A stretch of 64,000 nt of DNA from Balaenoptera acutorostrata (GCF_949987535.1 NC_080081.1:34388428-34452427); one strand, 5' to 3'; shown: positions 46,445 through 58,441, counted from the first letter of the stretch. Made by a program: numbers and translations. Notes: a model not told the origin generated them from the sequence alone.

Positions 46445-48470
46445 AACCTGCAACAACTTAATCCTTGCCCTGAGTGATTACTCAATAATTATTTTGTGGG
46501 AGGCTGAAAAGATTGCCTGAGGCCCTTCCGCCTGCAAGTCTGGCCCTGATGCTAAACTGGGGTGTGGAGTAAGGGAGGGGTGAACTGAATCTGTTCTTGG
46601 TGATTCAGGTTTTTAGTTAGCTGGAAGTGTCAGATGTGTGAAACTATCTACAGGCAAGTATCGAAAAGAAACATTTCTGAATCAATTAGAGGCATGTGAA
46701 GCGTACACCATCCTTTTCAGCCAATCACAGAAGATGAAAGGTACCCCAGCAGTATTGAAGAATGATTAGTTTTAGAAGGATGGTTCTCAGACAAACATGT
46801 ATCCAAGCATACACTTTGTGCCTTGAATGAGCCAGAATTATTGTAATCGTTACCAGCTCTCTTCTTTTTTTCCAACATGTTCACATATCAGAAAGTTGAG
46901 TTATGTAGTTTTTGATTTCTATGTCATGCAAAATGAGATGCATATTTAATGACACGAGAAATTATGCAGTGTTCAAAAATAGGAAATCCAGAAAATGAAG
47001 GCATAAAGGTAAAAAAAAAAATCACAGCTAAGTATACGTAAATTGAAAGAATGCTCAATTAGAACAAAATGCCAATTCTGGCTTCTAAAACTAGGTTACT
47101 TCTTAAATACAAGAGCTATGTTAAAGATTATGACAAGCAATCTAATTAGATAACATCACTGGAGTTTAGAAAAACCAACATAAATCTCATTACAAAGGGA
47201 TAAAAATATTTTGGATCCATACTACTTGGTGAGGATATTCTCAAGCAACTGTTTGGTGGTAAACTTTTAGGAAATAGAATAGCAAGAGAAGGGGTAGAAG
47301 ATAAACAAGAAAAGTAAGGAGACTACAGAAAAAGTGGATAAAAAATGAGACATGTTTCAATAGGGCCAAAATATTAAGTTGGTGAATAATGTGATAAAAT
47401 TTTATAACGCAGGTTCACATGCTTAAAATAAAAGTAAATTTACTTGAATAGCTTTAGGAGATCAGTAAATGATTAAAAGAACAACAAATATAAGTCACTT
47501 TTTCCCTCCAACTCTGCTAAATTTCTAGACTTGAATAAGTAAATGCTCTGGACCCAAACTTAATATTACCTGTTTAAAAGACTCTAACTTAACATTAGGA
47601 GATCCCAGACTCTACAATTAACATCCATAAACCATTAGCATAAACTAGTTCTGAATTGGTTTATAGGATTTGAATATCTATGACACTGTTTATATCCTTC
47701 TTGTCCTATACATTTTTGTCTGGGACATAATTGCCTGACTCCCCAAAATTCTATCTCATACTTAATTACATGTATGTGTAAATTTCTGTGCTGTGTAATT
47801 GAATATAGCAAGTGCTGGACATTTATTCATTACATTATCTACAAATAAAGTGAAAAATTACTTAGCTCCAGAAAACTGAAGAATAGAAAAAAAATCATTT
47901 AGACAAGGCATAAAATTAAGTGGTAACTAGAATGTCAAGACAGAAAGAATATAGCAAAATCTTCATCTTAAAAGCCCAAGCCTTTTTTTCCCCACGTACA
48001 TTTGTTTGTGTTAAAGTTTTTAGCATCATAGTATGAAAGGAATGAATGCAGATATTTTCAATTTTTTGTCTACAATATCCTTTTTAAAAGAAATTGAATC
48101 AGCTAGAGCGTTAAATTTTCTATGTGAAATACCACAAAGAAACTGAATAAGTATAGAAAGTGAAAACAGTAATGTGGCATAATTATGAAAACTTCGAGAA
48201 GAGTCATGGCAAGTACAAATTGATTATAGAATTTAGTCTCATTTGTTGTGACATTTGGGGAACAAAGATTTAGAAATGCACGTCAGGGAAATGTTCACAC
48301 ACTACCCTATTCCTGTGGTCCTAGTTTCATTGGGGATTTGCGTATATTCTTAAAATTATTTTACAGCTCTTTGACAATTTTCAAACAACTCTGGAACCTC
48401 AGCCTGCTTAGAATGAATGTAAAATAATGAAAGAGGAATGCACAGAATGGGAACGGCTTTTCCCAAGATC
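46445..48470. other. Unassigned, AT-rich DNA
   Basis: No gene or clear repeat is recognised. Confidence 0.45.
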
Positions 48471-48474
48471 TCAC

Positions 48475-48680
48475 CCTCAGAACTGCCACAGCCTACGGAA
48501 TAGCCTGGGGCTAGTCACAGCCTCAGCTTGTCAGTTTCCTCACCAGGGAAATGGGACAACAACATTTCTCTATCTGGTAGAAGTGTTAGGAGAACTAATT
48601 AATGTTTAGAAAGGGCTTTGAAATTCTTGGATGAAAGGTACTCAGTAAGTGCAAAGTGTTATTATGATTATTTTAATAGT
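48475..48680 (+). mobile_element. MIR SINE
   Basis: 'gctagtcacagcctcagc', 'ttcctcaccagggaaatgg' and 'ggtactcagtaagtgc' follow sense MIR. Confidence 0.65.
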
Positions 48681-48684
48681 TATG

Positions 48685-49170
48685 ATTACCGAGTTGTTAA
48701 ATGTGCACTGGTCTACTGCCCTGAAAATTCTAGTCTGAGTGGGCACTGTGGATAACAGAAAATGGATTAAAATACATAACTTTAATGACTTTTAATTCGG
48801 TTTACAGTATGACATGGGTGGGCAGGACAGGTATCTTTTTATGTATTTCTATTCCTCCATATTTAAAATTAGCTTTTGTTTTTAAATTCTAATGGTGAAG
48901 TCCTATTTAATAGGTGAAAGGTACTAAATAGTGGCTTTTATCCCAAAGAGTCATGAAGTCATTCGGTGCTGAGTTCCACAAACTACTAGAACAGTACAAG
49001 TGTAATCTGCACCAGCTACTCCTGGAAGAGGCAAACCCTGTTGCCTGGGGGACAAGAAAGAGGTTTGAAGGGTTTAGTGACCTGTATTCTCAGTAAGCCT
49101 TCCCTGCTTTATACAGCTTTTAACCAAGACTCTGCTTGACATGATGGGGAGAAAGTCAGGCAGATTTAAC
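48685..49170. other. Unassigned DNA
   Basis: No feature is supported. Confidence 0.45.
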
Positions 49171-49181
49171 AAAGCAGCATG

Positions 49182-49549
49182 GGGACTTCCCTGGTGGTGC
49201 AATGGTTAAGAATCCGCCTGCCAATGCAGGGTACACGGGTTCGATCCCTGGTTCGGGAAGATCCCACATGCCGCGGAGCAACGAAGCCTGTGCGCCACAA
49301 CTACTTGAGCCTGCGCTCTAGAGCCCATGAGCCACAACCACAAATCCTAAAGCCCGCACGCCTAGAGCCCGTGCTCCACAACAAGAGAAGCCACCGCAAT
49401 GAGAAGCTCGCGCACAGCAACAGAGTAGCCCCTGATCACCGCAACTAGAGAAAGCCCACATGGAGCAACGAAGACCCAACACAGCCAAAAATAAATAAAT
49501 AAATGTATATTTTTTAAAATGGAATATATTTTTAAAAAAACAAAAAACC
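49182..49549 (+). mobile_element. CHR-type tRNA SINE, long form
   Basis: Sense orientation, 10-bp TSD 'aagcagcatg' at 49172-49181 and 49550-49559. The head is 'gacttccctggtggtgc' and the tail an (AAAT)n run plus degenerate A/T. Confidence 0.95.
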
Positions 49550-49793
49550 AAGCAGCATGTTGTGGGGTTGCAGGTAATGGCGTGGAGCCGAAAGTAAGAA
49601 TTTCAAAGGAAGATTTTTAACTATAGTAGAGAAAATCGGTACGGAGTAATCAAAATGAGTCAAAAACTCACCTGTATGTTCATTTAGATTTTTTAAAATC
49701 CAGTGGTGAGGAATGGGGGAACATAAAGAAATACAAGGAAACTGGTGTCAACATAAAATATTAATATTTTAAATCAAGAGAACTCTCAGTGGT

Positions 49794-49825
49794 TATACCC
49801 CAATTTAAAAAAAAAAAAAAAAAAA
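49794..49825 (+). mobile_element. 32-bp L1 micro-insertion with 18-bp TSD
   Basis: The 18-bp TSD 'aagagaactctcagtggt' is perfect at 49776-49793 and 49826-49843. Between are 'tataccccaattt' and about 19 A. The non-A part matches the last bases of this genome's L1 ('tatactccaataaa...'), so reverse transcription stopped almost at once. Confidence 0.88.
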
Positions 49826-49849
49826 AAGAGAACTCTCAGTGGTGGAACA

Positions 49850-50543
49850 AAGTATTTCAAGTTTTAATCATTTGGGTTTCTTGAACCTTCCATTTATCAT
49901 AAGTGTTCCTCTCTCATGAATCCACATTACGTAATAATATACAGAGGGATAAGGAATAAGTATATGCATGAAAAATATTTATAAATCAGAATCTGATTTT
50001 ATCTTTGTGTTTTGTGTATCTGAGTCTGATGGAAAATAGAAAACTGTTTCCTCTAATCTAATTGTGTCTCATCTGTGTGCCACAAAACAAATGTAAAATC
50101 CAGGAATTTTTAGAAATCACAAGACTTATAATATTGAGTCCCAATTAACTAACATATTGAACTAGTGGGAAATAAGCATTACTGCAAGAAAGTTAAGAAC
50201 TTTAGTCTAAATGTGGAAAACTGAGATCATTTGTCACAGATAAGGTGCCTATAATAAAAGAAATACTCGGAGATCTCAATAGTTAATTTAAATCCAAAAG
50301 AGAACGTGAGCTCAATTTCCATGCATCTGGAGAGTCTATGCTGTGAAACTCTTCAAGTGAGGTTCATTACATTATGTTAGGGGAGAGTGATCAAGGTTAT
50401 GAATTTTCTTCACTCTTGTGCCCTTCAAAGTCACCAGTTTACAGGATATTTGGAAGACGTTGAAGCAGAAAATGGAGATCTAGTTTGCTTTGATGCAAGC
50501 AGATGGCCAGGTCATGGAAACTCTTTGAGAAGATATCCTCCGC

Positions 50544-50545
<2 letters not shown>
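49850..50545. other. Unassigned DNA
   Basis: A 97-codon frame beginning at 50387 runs into a poly(T) tract (50549-50576) and has no recognisable domain. I do not call it a gene. Confidence 0.45.
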
Positions 50546-50579
<34 letters not shown>

Positions 50580-50614
50580 TAAAAGCTAACAAGTTTCTCA
50601 GGAAAATGGAAACA

Positions 50615-50745
50615 TTTAGGACTAAAAACACAATTACTTCCTACAGTTGTTATGAGGACAGGACAAGATGGTACACTTAAAGCATTTAGCATGGTGCCTG
50701 CATGTGGTAAGAAATCAATAAATGTAAAGTATTATTATCATATGA
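50615..50745 (+). mobile_element. MIR SINE 3' half
   Basis: 'acagttgttatgaggacagg', 'agcatttagcatggtgcctg' and 'atcaataaatgtaaagtatt' follow the sense MIR end. Confidence 0.72.
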
Positions 50746-50749
50746 AAAT

Positions 50750-51040
50750 TGAATTTAATGTATGGGAGGGATAAGGACTGTGGGCTTCTGTTCAGTTTAA
50801 GGGGCACATTCCAGTGGTCCCAGTTGTGTGAAGGTAGAATATGCTGCCTCAAGAAGCAATAAAATCTCCATCTCAGGAGAATTCCCACAGTAGGCTGGAA
50901 TTTTACCTGGCAGTGCTTTAACCTAGAATTCACTTTAAATGGGTAAATAGATGATTGTCTCCAGGTTGAAGGTAATATTTTCCTCCATCTGGAGATTCAT
51001 TGATGCCAAGTTCTCCATTATATTTTAAAATCTAGACATT
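50750..51040. other. Unassigned DNA
   Basis: No feature is supported. Confidence 0.45.
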
Positions 51041-51058
51041 GATGTCTAACATTTTTTT

Positions 51059-51392
51059 AAATTGAAGTATAGTTGATTTACAATGTTGTGTTAGTTTTTA
51101 GGTGTACAAAAAAGTGAATATATATATATTATTTTTCAGATTATTTTCCATTATAAGTTATTACAAGATATTGAATATAGTTCCCTGTGCTATACAGTAG
51201 GTCCTTGTTTATCTATTTTATATACAGTACTGTGTATCCGTTAATCCCAAACTCCTAATTTATCCCTCTCTCCCCCCTTTCCCCTTTGGTTACCATATGG
51301 TTGTTTTCTATGTCTGTGAGTCTATTTCTGTTTTGTAAATAAGTTCATTTGTATCATTTTTTTAGACTTTTTTAGACAAGTCATATCAAAAA
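51059..51392 (-). mobile_element. 5'-truncated L1 3' UTR, antisense
   Basis: TSD of 17 bp with one mismatch, starting 'atgtcta', at 51042-51058 and 51393-51409. It contains 'agttgatttacaatgttgtg', 'ccctgtgctatacagtagg' and 'gtgagtctatttctgttttg'. Confidence 0.9.
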
Positions 51393-51498
51393 ATGTCTAG
51401 CATTTTTTTTAAACTAAGTTGCTTTGAAGTCATATCAGTTAGTGACAATTTCTGCACAATATATAAAACAGTAAAACCTTTTTAAAAGAGAAAGAGAG

Positions 51499-51796
51499 GG
51501 AATTCTCTGGTGGCGCAGTGGTTAAGAATCGCCTGCCAATGTAGGGGACACAGGTTCAAGCCCTGGTCTGGGAAGATCCCACATGCCACGGAGCAACGAA
51601 GCCCGTGTGCCACAACTACTGAAGCCCGCGCGCTTAGGGCCCGTGCTTTGCAACAAGAGAAGCCACCACAATGAGAAGCCCGTGCACCACAACGAAGAGT
51701 AGCCCCCCACTCACCACAACGAGAGAAAGCCCGCACGCAGCAACAAAGACCCAATGCAGCCAAAAATAAATAAATTAAATAAATTAAAAAAAAAAA
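51499..51796 (+). mobile_element. CHR-type tRNA SINE
   Basis: Head 'gaattctctggtggcgc' (slightly changed) and a tail '(aaat)n' with a 14-A run. The A/G-rich TSD 'aaaagagaaagagag' is at 51484-51498 and 51797-51811. Confidence 0.94.
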
Positions 51797-51961
51797 AAAA
51801 GAGAAAGAGAGAGAGAATCTATCCTGACCCAGGCGCATGTTGCTTCTCCTGGCCCCTCCTGAACACGCACCCGGCTTCTGTTCATCCAGCCGGCCATCCC
51901 ACGTAGACTCTCATTGTTGGGGAAAAAAAAATGGAAGCATTTATAATTGAATTTATGTGTC

Positions 51962-52250
51962 ATATTTTGTGCTATCAATGGTTATTGTGGTAAAATATAT
52001 ATACCATAAAATTTACCATCTAACCATTGTTCAGTGGCATTCAGTACATTCACAATATTGTGCAACAATTCATCCATCTCCAGAACTTTTTCATCTTCCT
52101 AAACAGAGATGCCTTCCCCATTAAACAGTAACTCCCCAGTCTCCATTCCCCCCAGACCCTGGTAATCTCTACTCTACTTTATGTCTCTATGAATTTGCCT
52201 ATTCTAGGTAACTCATATAAATGGGATGATACAATATTTGTCTTTTCTGC
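51962..52250 (-). mobile_element. Old L1M 3' UTR, antisense
   Basis: 'taccataaaatttaccatc', 'gcattcagtacattcacaat', 'tccatctccagaactttttc' and 'gaatttgcctattctaggta' follow the inverted L1MA/MB UTR. Confidence 0.88.
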
Positions 52251-52254
52251 TGCT

Positions 52255-54720
52255 ATTTTCATGTCAAGATTTTTTGTTAATAAAAAGACTGCCTTAATAT
52301 CTCTGGCTATGTGGATAAAGTCTGGGCCCAGCTTAGATTCACCTTGTCTCTTAAAGTTCCTTGTCGTCCACAAAATTGCTTACAGGCACCTTCAGTATGG
52401 ACTCAAAAAAGAATTGTGCCCTAACTGGATAGACCTTAAAACAAACAAGAAAATCTTAGACTTCTAAATGCAGTATTAGTGATGTGACCAGAGTATGTTA
52501 ATGGCTGATACTAGGCTTTTAATTGTGCACTCCTGCAAGGGTAAATTTGCCTAAACCACTTTGGATCTGCCATTGTGTTGCTCTTTTAATGCATCTTTTT
52601 AAAAAGTTAATAAGCTATTGTTATTCATTATTCATTTTTGACCAAAAAAATCGTAAAGCCTATTTACAAAAAGATTTCTTATCATTTGACCAACTTTGGC
52701 AAAGCATGGATACTCTTGTCCTAATTCTTATCTTTAGTCAGAGTCAAATTTTTCTCATGATTTATACCCTTTGTTGGTTTGGTTTCATTCCATTGTGCTT
52801 TTTCTTTAATGTTGCTGTGATTTGGGACTTATTTATGTTGTGAGGACCAAGAAAGCCCATACAACAAAGGGTTTATTAGCCCCAGTAGGTGGAAGTCCAG
52901 AGGTAAGTAGGCTCCACTGTTGGTGGATTTAGTGGTGACTCCTTTTTCTTTCTGCTCTGCTCTCTGGGATGTCTGCTTCAACTCAAGTCTCCTTTCCAAC
53001 AGTACTGCTGAATGTCTGCCAGAAGCAGTCAGGACCACATTCCCCCATTGCCACCTGTAGAGACAGTGAGAATACGTACTTCTGTCTAAGCATCCCAAAT
53101 GGGAACGCCAAGATTCTTTGTACCCCTAAAACCATGCCCACCACCCCTGGACGTATGACAGTGATCCGGAGACTAAAAGAATGTGCCTACTGGCTTAAGG
53201 CAACTGAGGACTATTGCTGGGGAGCAGTCAGCATTTTCCAAGGTACCTGGGCTACCCTACTGAGTTAATTCTTGGAGGGGGAAAGAGGAACAGGAAGGAA
53301 TGGGTGCAGATCCATCGCAGTATGACTTATTCTCACATCCCATGAATAAAATGCAGAAATATTTTTTAACTTATTTAAAATTACATTGGGAAGTATGAGA
53401 CAATTATGGTCTCAGGTGGAATATTCCAACTAGATAGCTCTTTACTACTTACAAAGCTTGGCCATACAACCTTTTAATTGCCTAATACATAAATCTGGGA
53501 AAATAGTGATAATATTTGGATAAAGGATGGCACACAGAACACAAAAAATGACTCTCATGTATTTTCTCGTTGTCATAGGATAAGAAAATAAGATGCCTGA
53601 AAAGGCAGAGTTTGTCTCTACAAAGAAAGATCTCATCTATTCAATTAGTGATTTCAATCTTTATTTCTAGCATAGGAACACTTTCTCCTAATAAAGTGGA
53701 ATAAAGAAAAATAAAATGCAAATCCAAGAAAGTTACTCTGGTTCATTTGAGGTAGAAAATCCTGAATACCTTCCTACACTTATTCTCCTCCTTCTAGCAA
53801 TTATATTGTTCTCTGCTTATTTTTGCAATTAAGATAGGAAGAGCACTAGTGGAAAGTCAGGATACATACAAAAATCTGGACTCTCCTTTCAAATTTTTTA
53901 GTATATGCTTTTGGAAAAGTCACTTAGGATAGGATTTCCTTTCCCAATTTCAAGGAACCAGGCCCTCATACCGATTTCAAAATTCATTCATTTGGTTAAA
54001 ATGTTAAAACCTCAGATATTACAGTTAAATATATACCTCCAGCTCTGTCTCTGGCATTACAGAGAACCAAGTACCCAGGCCAACCTTTAAAAACAACTAA
54101 AAATTTTGATGAAGTAATTTTTAAAAATCTTCTTAAACACATCCATTAGTTGGTGAGAAAGTAAGATATTCTGAGACCAAGAAGTAAATGAAAAGGGGAA
54201 ATTCAAGGCAGAAGCAGAACAGTAAAACCTGGTTTAGCCTGTGGGCAGTAAATACATAGATAAATTCTAGCTTTCAGTGTCCGGACCAAGCTGTCTCCTC
54301 CCTCTTTGCCTTTCCTTTGCTGCTTGTGGAACATGGCCAAGGCTGAAGAAAGTGGGGGAGTCAAGGAAGTGGGGGTATGTTGGGGGTTCAAAGACATATC
54401 AGAAACTGGTGGGGTTGAGGTTGCAGTTTGGCTCAGGAGGTGAAGTGGGGCTGGGGTCGGCTGAGTAGTCAGCAGAGGAGGAGGTGGCAAGACCATAGTC
54501 TGATAACACAGCAGAAAGCCAAGGCCAAGGAGGTAGCTAGCATGTTGCGGATATTGATCACATACAAGAAGACTGGACAAGTAAGTAAATACATTGAGCG
54601 TAATGGAAGTCAGATTTTTCATTATCAGAACACAGACTGTGGGGAAACTAAGCTAGAATGAACACAATGGTATTACTGGATTGGGAATGGAAATATATAC
54701 ACTCACAGGATAGACAGATG
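52255..54720. other. Unassigned DNA
   Basis: Several 60-140-codon frames exist, for example 52523-52843 (hydrophobic) and 54622-54203 (Pro/Thr-rich), but none has a recognised motif, and splice or start context is lacking. The sequence from 52830 to 53270 looks like a decayed repeat or retrocopy that I cannot name. Confidence 0.4.
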
Positions 54721-54764
54721 CTAGCTAGCTAGCTACTTTGCTACCTAGCTAGCTAGGTAGATGT
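54721..54764. repeat. (GCTA)n-type short palindromic repeat
   Basis: 'gctagctagctac', a short break, then 'ctagctagctaggtag'. The tetramer is its own complement when shifted, so the tract can fold on itself. Confidence 0.9.
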
Positions 54765-54879
54765 TAGAAATAGATGGAAATAGATATAGGAACATAAATC
54801 TGTGTGTGACAAATGTTTTTTCTGATTATTTGTTTATAAATATGTATTACACCCATACATTCCCTACCTTGTTTACTGA

Positions 54880-56231
54880 GATAGCCTAGAAACAACGAGA
54901 CATACATAACAATGAGCACATTGAACATCCAGATCTCGGTTTCCTATATACGATCATCCACAAAGAAATGGGATTCCTGGTAGAACTGGTAGAAATAGCT
55001 AATTCCAGGACTGGGGCGTGAAAAGCACAGAATGGACCTGGATCTTGTGCCAAAAATAAAGGAACCTCCAAAGAATGATAGCGGCATGTCAATATGACAG
55101 CAGCCAGCTGGAATAGGCTCTAACTGCCAAATCTGGGCCAATTTTAACGTGAAAATAAAAATAATAAATGGATTACAATGATTTATATAAAGTAATAAAT
55201 AATTTGGGAAGAAGAAAAAGCCCCTTTTTACAATGGAGTGACAACTTGTAAATATAGAAAGAATAATGGAAGTAGATGAGCATTATTTGGCAACCACCAC
55301 AGTGCTGGTTGATTCAGGTAAGTCATAAATAGATATTAAAAGATATCAAGGGAAGAAAGTACAAAATTTAAAAGGTAGTACAAATAAAACCACAAAATAC
55401 GATGATAGATATAAAACAAAAATATTAGTGATTGCAGTACGTGTAATTGGACTAAATGACTCATTTAAAAGACAAAGAGTATCCAACTGGATTTAAAATA
55501 AAAGCAACTCCTCAAAAGGGATTAAAGACTTTAATGTGAGACCCAAAACTATAAAATTATAAAAGAAGAAAACATAGGGCAAAAGTTTCAGAACTCAGGA
55601 TTTGGCAATGATTTCTTAGATATGACACCAAACGCACAACAGTAAGAACAACAAAAATAGATAAATTGGACTACATCAAACTTAAAAACTTCTGTGCAGC
55701 AAAGGAAACAATAGAGTGAAAGCAATCTCCAAAATGGGAGAAAATATTCGCAAACCATATATGTTAATATCCAGAACGTACAAAGAACCCATACAACTTA
55801 ACAAGAAAGATATACTCCAGAGAAGATATACAAATGGCCAACCAGCATATGAAAAGATGCTCAACATCACTAATTATCAGGAAAATGTCAATCAAACCCC
55901 CAATGAGATATCACCTCACACCCTATTTTTAAAAAGGGGGAAATAAGTGCTGGTAGAAATTAGAAAATCAGAACTCTTGTGCACTACTGGTGGGAATGTA
56001 AAATGATACAGCCACTATGGCAAACAGTGTGAAGATTCCTCAAAAAATTAAAAAAAGATATACCATGTAATCTAGGAACCTCAGTCGTTGACATATATCC
56101 AAAAAGATTGAAAACAGGATCTCAAAGAGATAGTTGCACATCCATGTTCACTGCAGCATTGTTAACTATAACTTGTAGATGGAAGCAACACAAATGTCCA
56201 TTCAATGGATAAATGGATGAAGAAAATGTGG
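54880..56231 (+). mobile_element. Old L1M, sense, part 1 (ORF2 remnants)
   Basis: The early part (54880-55200) resembles an L1M internal region. From 55450 there are ORF2 traces: 'ttggactaaatgactcattt', 'aaactataaaattataaaag', 'aaattggactacatcaaac', 'gtgcactactggtgggaatg' and 'actgcagcattgttaactat'. Frames are broken throughout. It is interrupted at 56231 by a retrocopy. Confidence 0.8.
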
Positions 56232-56248
56232 TAAAAAAAAAAAACTCA

Positions 56249-56538
56249 TGGGCTTACCCGGTGGCACAGTGGTTGAGAATCTGCCTGCCAATGCAGGAGA
56301 CATGGGTTCGAGCCCTGGTCTGGGAAGATCCCACATGCCGCAGAGCAGCTGGGCCTGTGAGCCACAACTGCTGAGCCTGCGCGTCTGGAGCCTGTGCTCC
56401 GCAACAAGAGAGGCCGCGATAGTGAGAGGCCCGCACACCGCGATGGAGAGTGGCGCCCGCTCGCCGCAACTAGAGAAAAACCTTGCACACACACACAAAA
56501 AAACGAAGACCCAACACAGACATACATACATACATACA

Positions 56539-56569
<31 letters not shown>

Positions 56570-56593
56570 ATTTATTTAAAAAACCCAAAAAAC
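56249..56593 (+). mobile_element. CHR-type tRNA SINE, short form, in retrocopy
   Basis: The TSD 'aaaaaactca' is at 56239-56248 and 56594-56603. The head is altered to 'gcttacccggtggcac'. The tail has (CATA)n and (AAAT)n tracts near 56520-56570. Confidence 0.94.
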
Positions 56594-56934
56594 AAAAAAC
56601 TCAGGCACAGTCCAATTCTGACTGTTCATAACACCACGTGACACAGGACTCAACAGGAACAGAAGCTGAACTGCTCTGAAGATGAGATGAGAGTCTGGAG
56701 ATGGGAATTGAGCAACTCTTTCAATTCTATCATGTTGAGTATGATTCTCTCTAATGGGAGAAATCTGTTCCCAGTGGAGACCTCAAGTAAAGAGTTTTAC
56801 AGCATTCTCAAGTAAAAACAAAACAAGCACCCAGAGAAGCCATACTAAGTTTATAGGTAAAGTAGGCAACATTACCTACCACGCACTGGAGTGAAAGCAA
56901 CATTTTGTTTCCCTAGTTGATAAAATTGCAGAGA

Positions 56935-57307
56935 GGGACTTCCCTGGTGGCTCAGTGGTTAAGAATCCTCCTGCCAATGCAGGGGACACGGGTTCAATCC
57001 CTGGTCTGGGAAGATCCCACATGCCGCGGAGCAACTAAGCCCGTACGCCGCGACTACTAAGCCTGCGCTCTAGAGCCCGCGAGCCACAACTACTGAGCCC
57101 ACATGCCACAACTACTGAAGCCCGGGCGCCTGAAGCCTGCGTACCTAGAGCCCTTGATCTGCAACAAGAGAAGCCACCGCAATGAGAAGGCTGCGCACCA
57201 CAGCGAAGAGTAGCCCCCACTCGCCGCAACTAGAGAAAGCCCACGTGCAGCAACGAAGACCCAACATAGCCAAAAATAAATAAATAAAATAAATAAAATT
57301 TTAAAAA
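56935..57307 (+). mobile_element. CHR-type tRNA SINE, long form, in retrocopy
   Basis: The TSD 'aaaattgcagaga' is at 56922-56934 and 57308-57320. There are four iterated modules with 'cacaactactga', plus an extra 'gcgcctgaagcctgcgtac' unit, making it the longest SINE here. Confidence 0.95.
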
Positions 57308-57944
57308 AAAATTGCAGAGAAAGTAATCTTCAAACAAGAAAGTAATCGAACTGGTTTTTGGGGACTAAATATAAGGAGGAGCCAACTGCTCAGCCCAGCC
57401 TAGCAGGGGACCAGGAGAAAGTGATCCACAGGCCTAGGGCTATGCAAAGCAGAAATCAATCACTCAGGCACTCAAAAGTACTGCTGACCTCCCCCTACCT
57501 GGAGGAAGATTTCCAATAGTTTTCCTTTAAAAGGGAAAGAACAAATATTTGCATTAGAATCTCGTATATGGTGTTTCTGGTTTGCTGTGTTAATATTTTT
57601 TTGCCTAAGTCTAGTACAATTGTAGGTAATTCTCATTTCTTAAGAGGAACTTGATTATTCTTAAAGAAACTTTTATTTTTTGTTTTGTAAAGTATTAGAA
57701 AAATTCACTGGTCAAGACAAGTGAATATTATTAAGCATGACTTGGCTATCACATATAGGGAGTGGTGTTTCTTTATTTATTACAGAACCTGAATTTATGT
57801 TTTCCAAGTACTTTTCATTTCCATCTGTTTGAAACTATTTAACATCTCCCTCCATATGTAAGAGCTATTTGTATCAAAGTGCATACCAAAGACTTTGGGG
57901 AAAAAAAAATTTATTTAAAATAATAAATATGTTCTCTCAGAAAA

Positions 57945-58345
57945 AAGAAAATGTAGAATATACATACAACGGAATATTATTCAGCCTTAAAAAAGAAATA
58001 AATCCTGTCATATGCTACAACATGGATAAATCTTGAGGGCATTATGCTAAGTGGAATAAGCCAGTCGCAAAAATACAAACACCAAATGCTTCCACTCAGG
58101 TGAGGTATCTAAAGCAGTCAAACTCATAGAAAGAGAAAGTACAATGTGGTTACCAGATGCTGGCGGGGAGGGGGAAATGGGGGTTGTTGTTTATGGGCAC
58201 AGAGTTTCAGTTTTGCAAGATGAAAAGGTTCTAGAGATCTAGTACATAACAATGTACATATAGTTAACATGACTGTACTGGGCACTTAAAAATGGTACAA
58301 ATGCTAAATTTTATGGTATATGTATTTTATCACAATTTAAAAAAC
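57945..58345 (+). mobile_element. Old L1M, sense, part 2
   Basis: It resumes exactly where part 1 stopped: 'acatacaacggaatattatt', 'tacaacatggataaatcttg', 'gtggttaccagatgctgg', and the 3' end 'ggtatatgtattttatcac'. Confidence 0.88.
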
Positions 58346-58355
58346 ATATCAATTG

Positions 58356-58441
58356 GTAACAGAAAGAAAGAGAGAGTGAGGGGGAGAGAAAGGAAGGAAG
58401 GAAAGAAGAAAGGAAGGAAGGAAGAGAGGGAGGAAGGGAGC
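58356..58441. repeat. Purine-rich (GAAA/GGAA)n tract
   Basis: Imperfect 'gaaa', 'gagg' and 'ggaa' units follow the L1M end. Confidence 0.93.

Larger units (their letters stand above)
56232..57944 (+). pseudogene. Probable processed retrocopy of an unidentified mRNA 3' end
   Basis: The insert is 1,713 bp, of which about 970 bp remain after subtracting two later SINEs with their TSDs. It splits an L1M between 'gaagaaaatgtgg' and its continuation, and the 12-bp TSD starting 'aagaaaatgt' is at 56220-56231 and 57945-57956 (one mismatch). The 3' end has AATAAA at 57922-57927, a cleavage-like distance of 13 nt, then a short A run. This is the signature of a reverse-transcribed polyadenylated RNA in sense orientation. 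No long open frame exists, so it is probably 3' UTR sequence. The source gene is not recognised. Confidence 0.65.

Noticed and set aside
50549..50576. T28 tract as a poly(A)-only insertion
   Set aside because: Flanks are not repeated on the two sides.
50387..50680. 97-codon frame suggesting an exon
   Set aside because: It runs through a poly(T) tract translated as poly-Phe, and I see no convincing splice sites.
54203..54622. 139-codon minus-strand Pro/Thr-rich frame
   Set aside because: Low-complexity composition only, with no recognised family and no support from neighbouring signals.
54721..54764. (GCTA)n palindrome as a regulatory site
   Set aside because: A simple repeat explains it, and no binding-site context is present.
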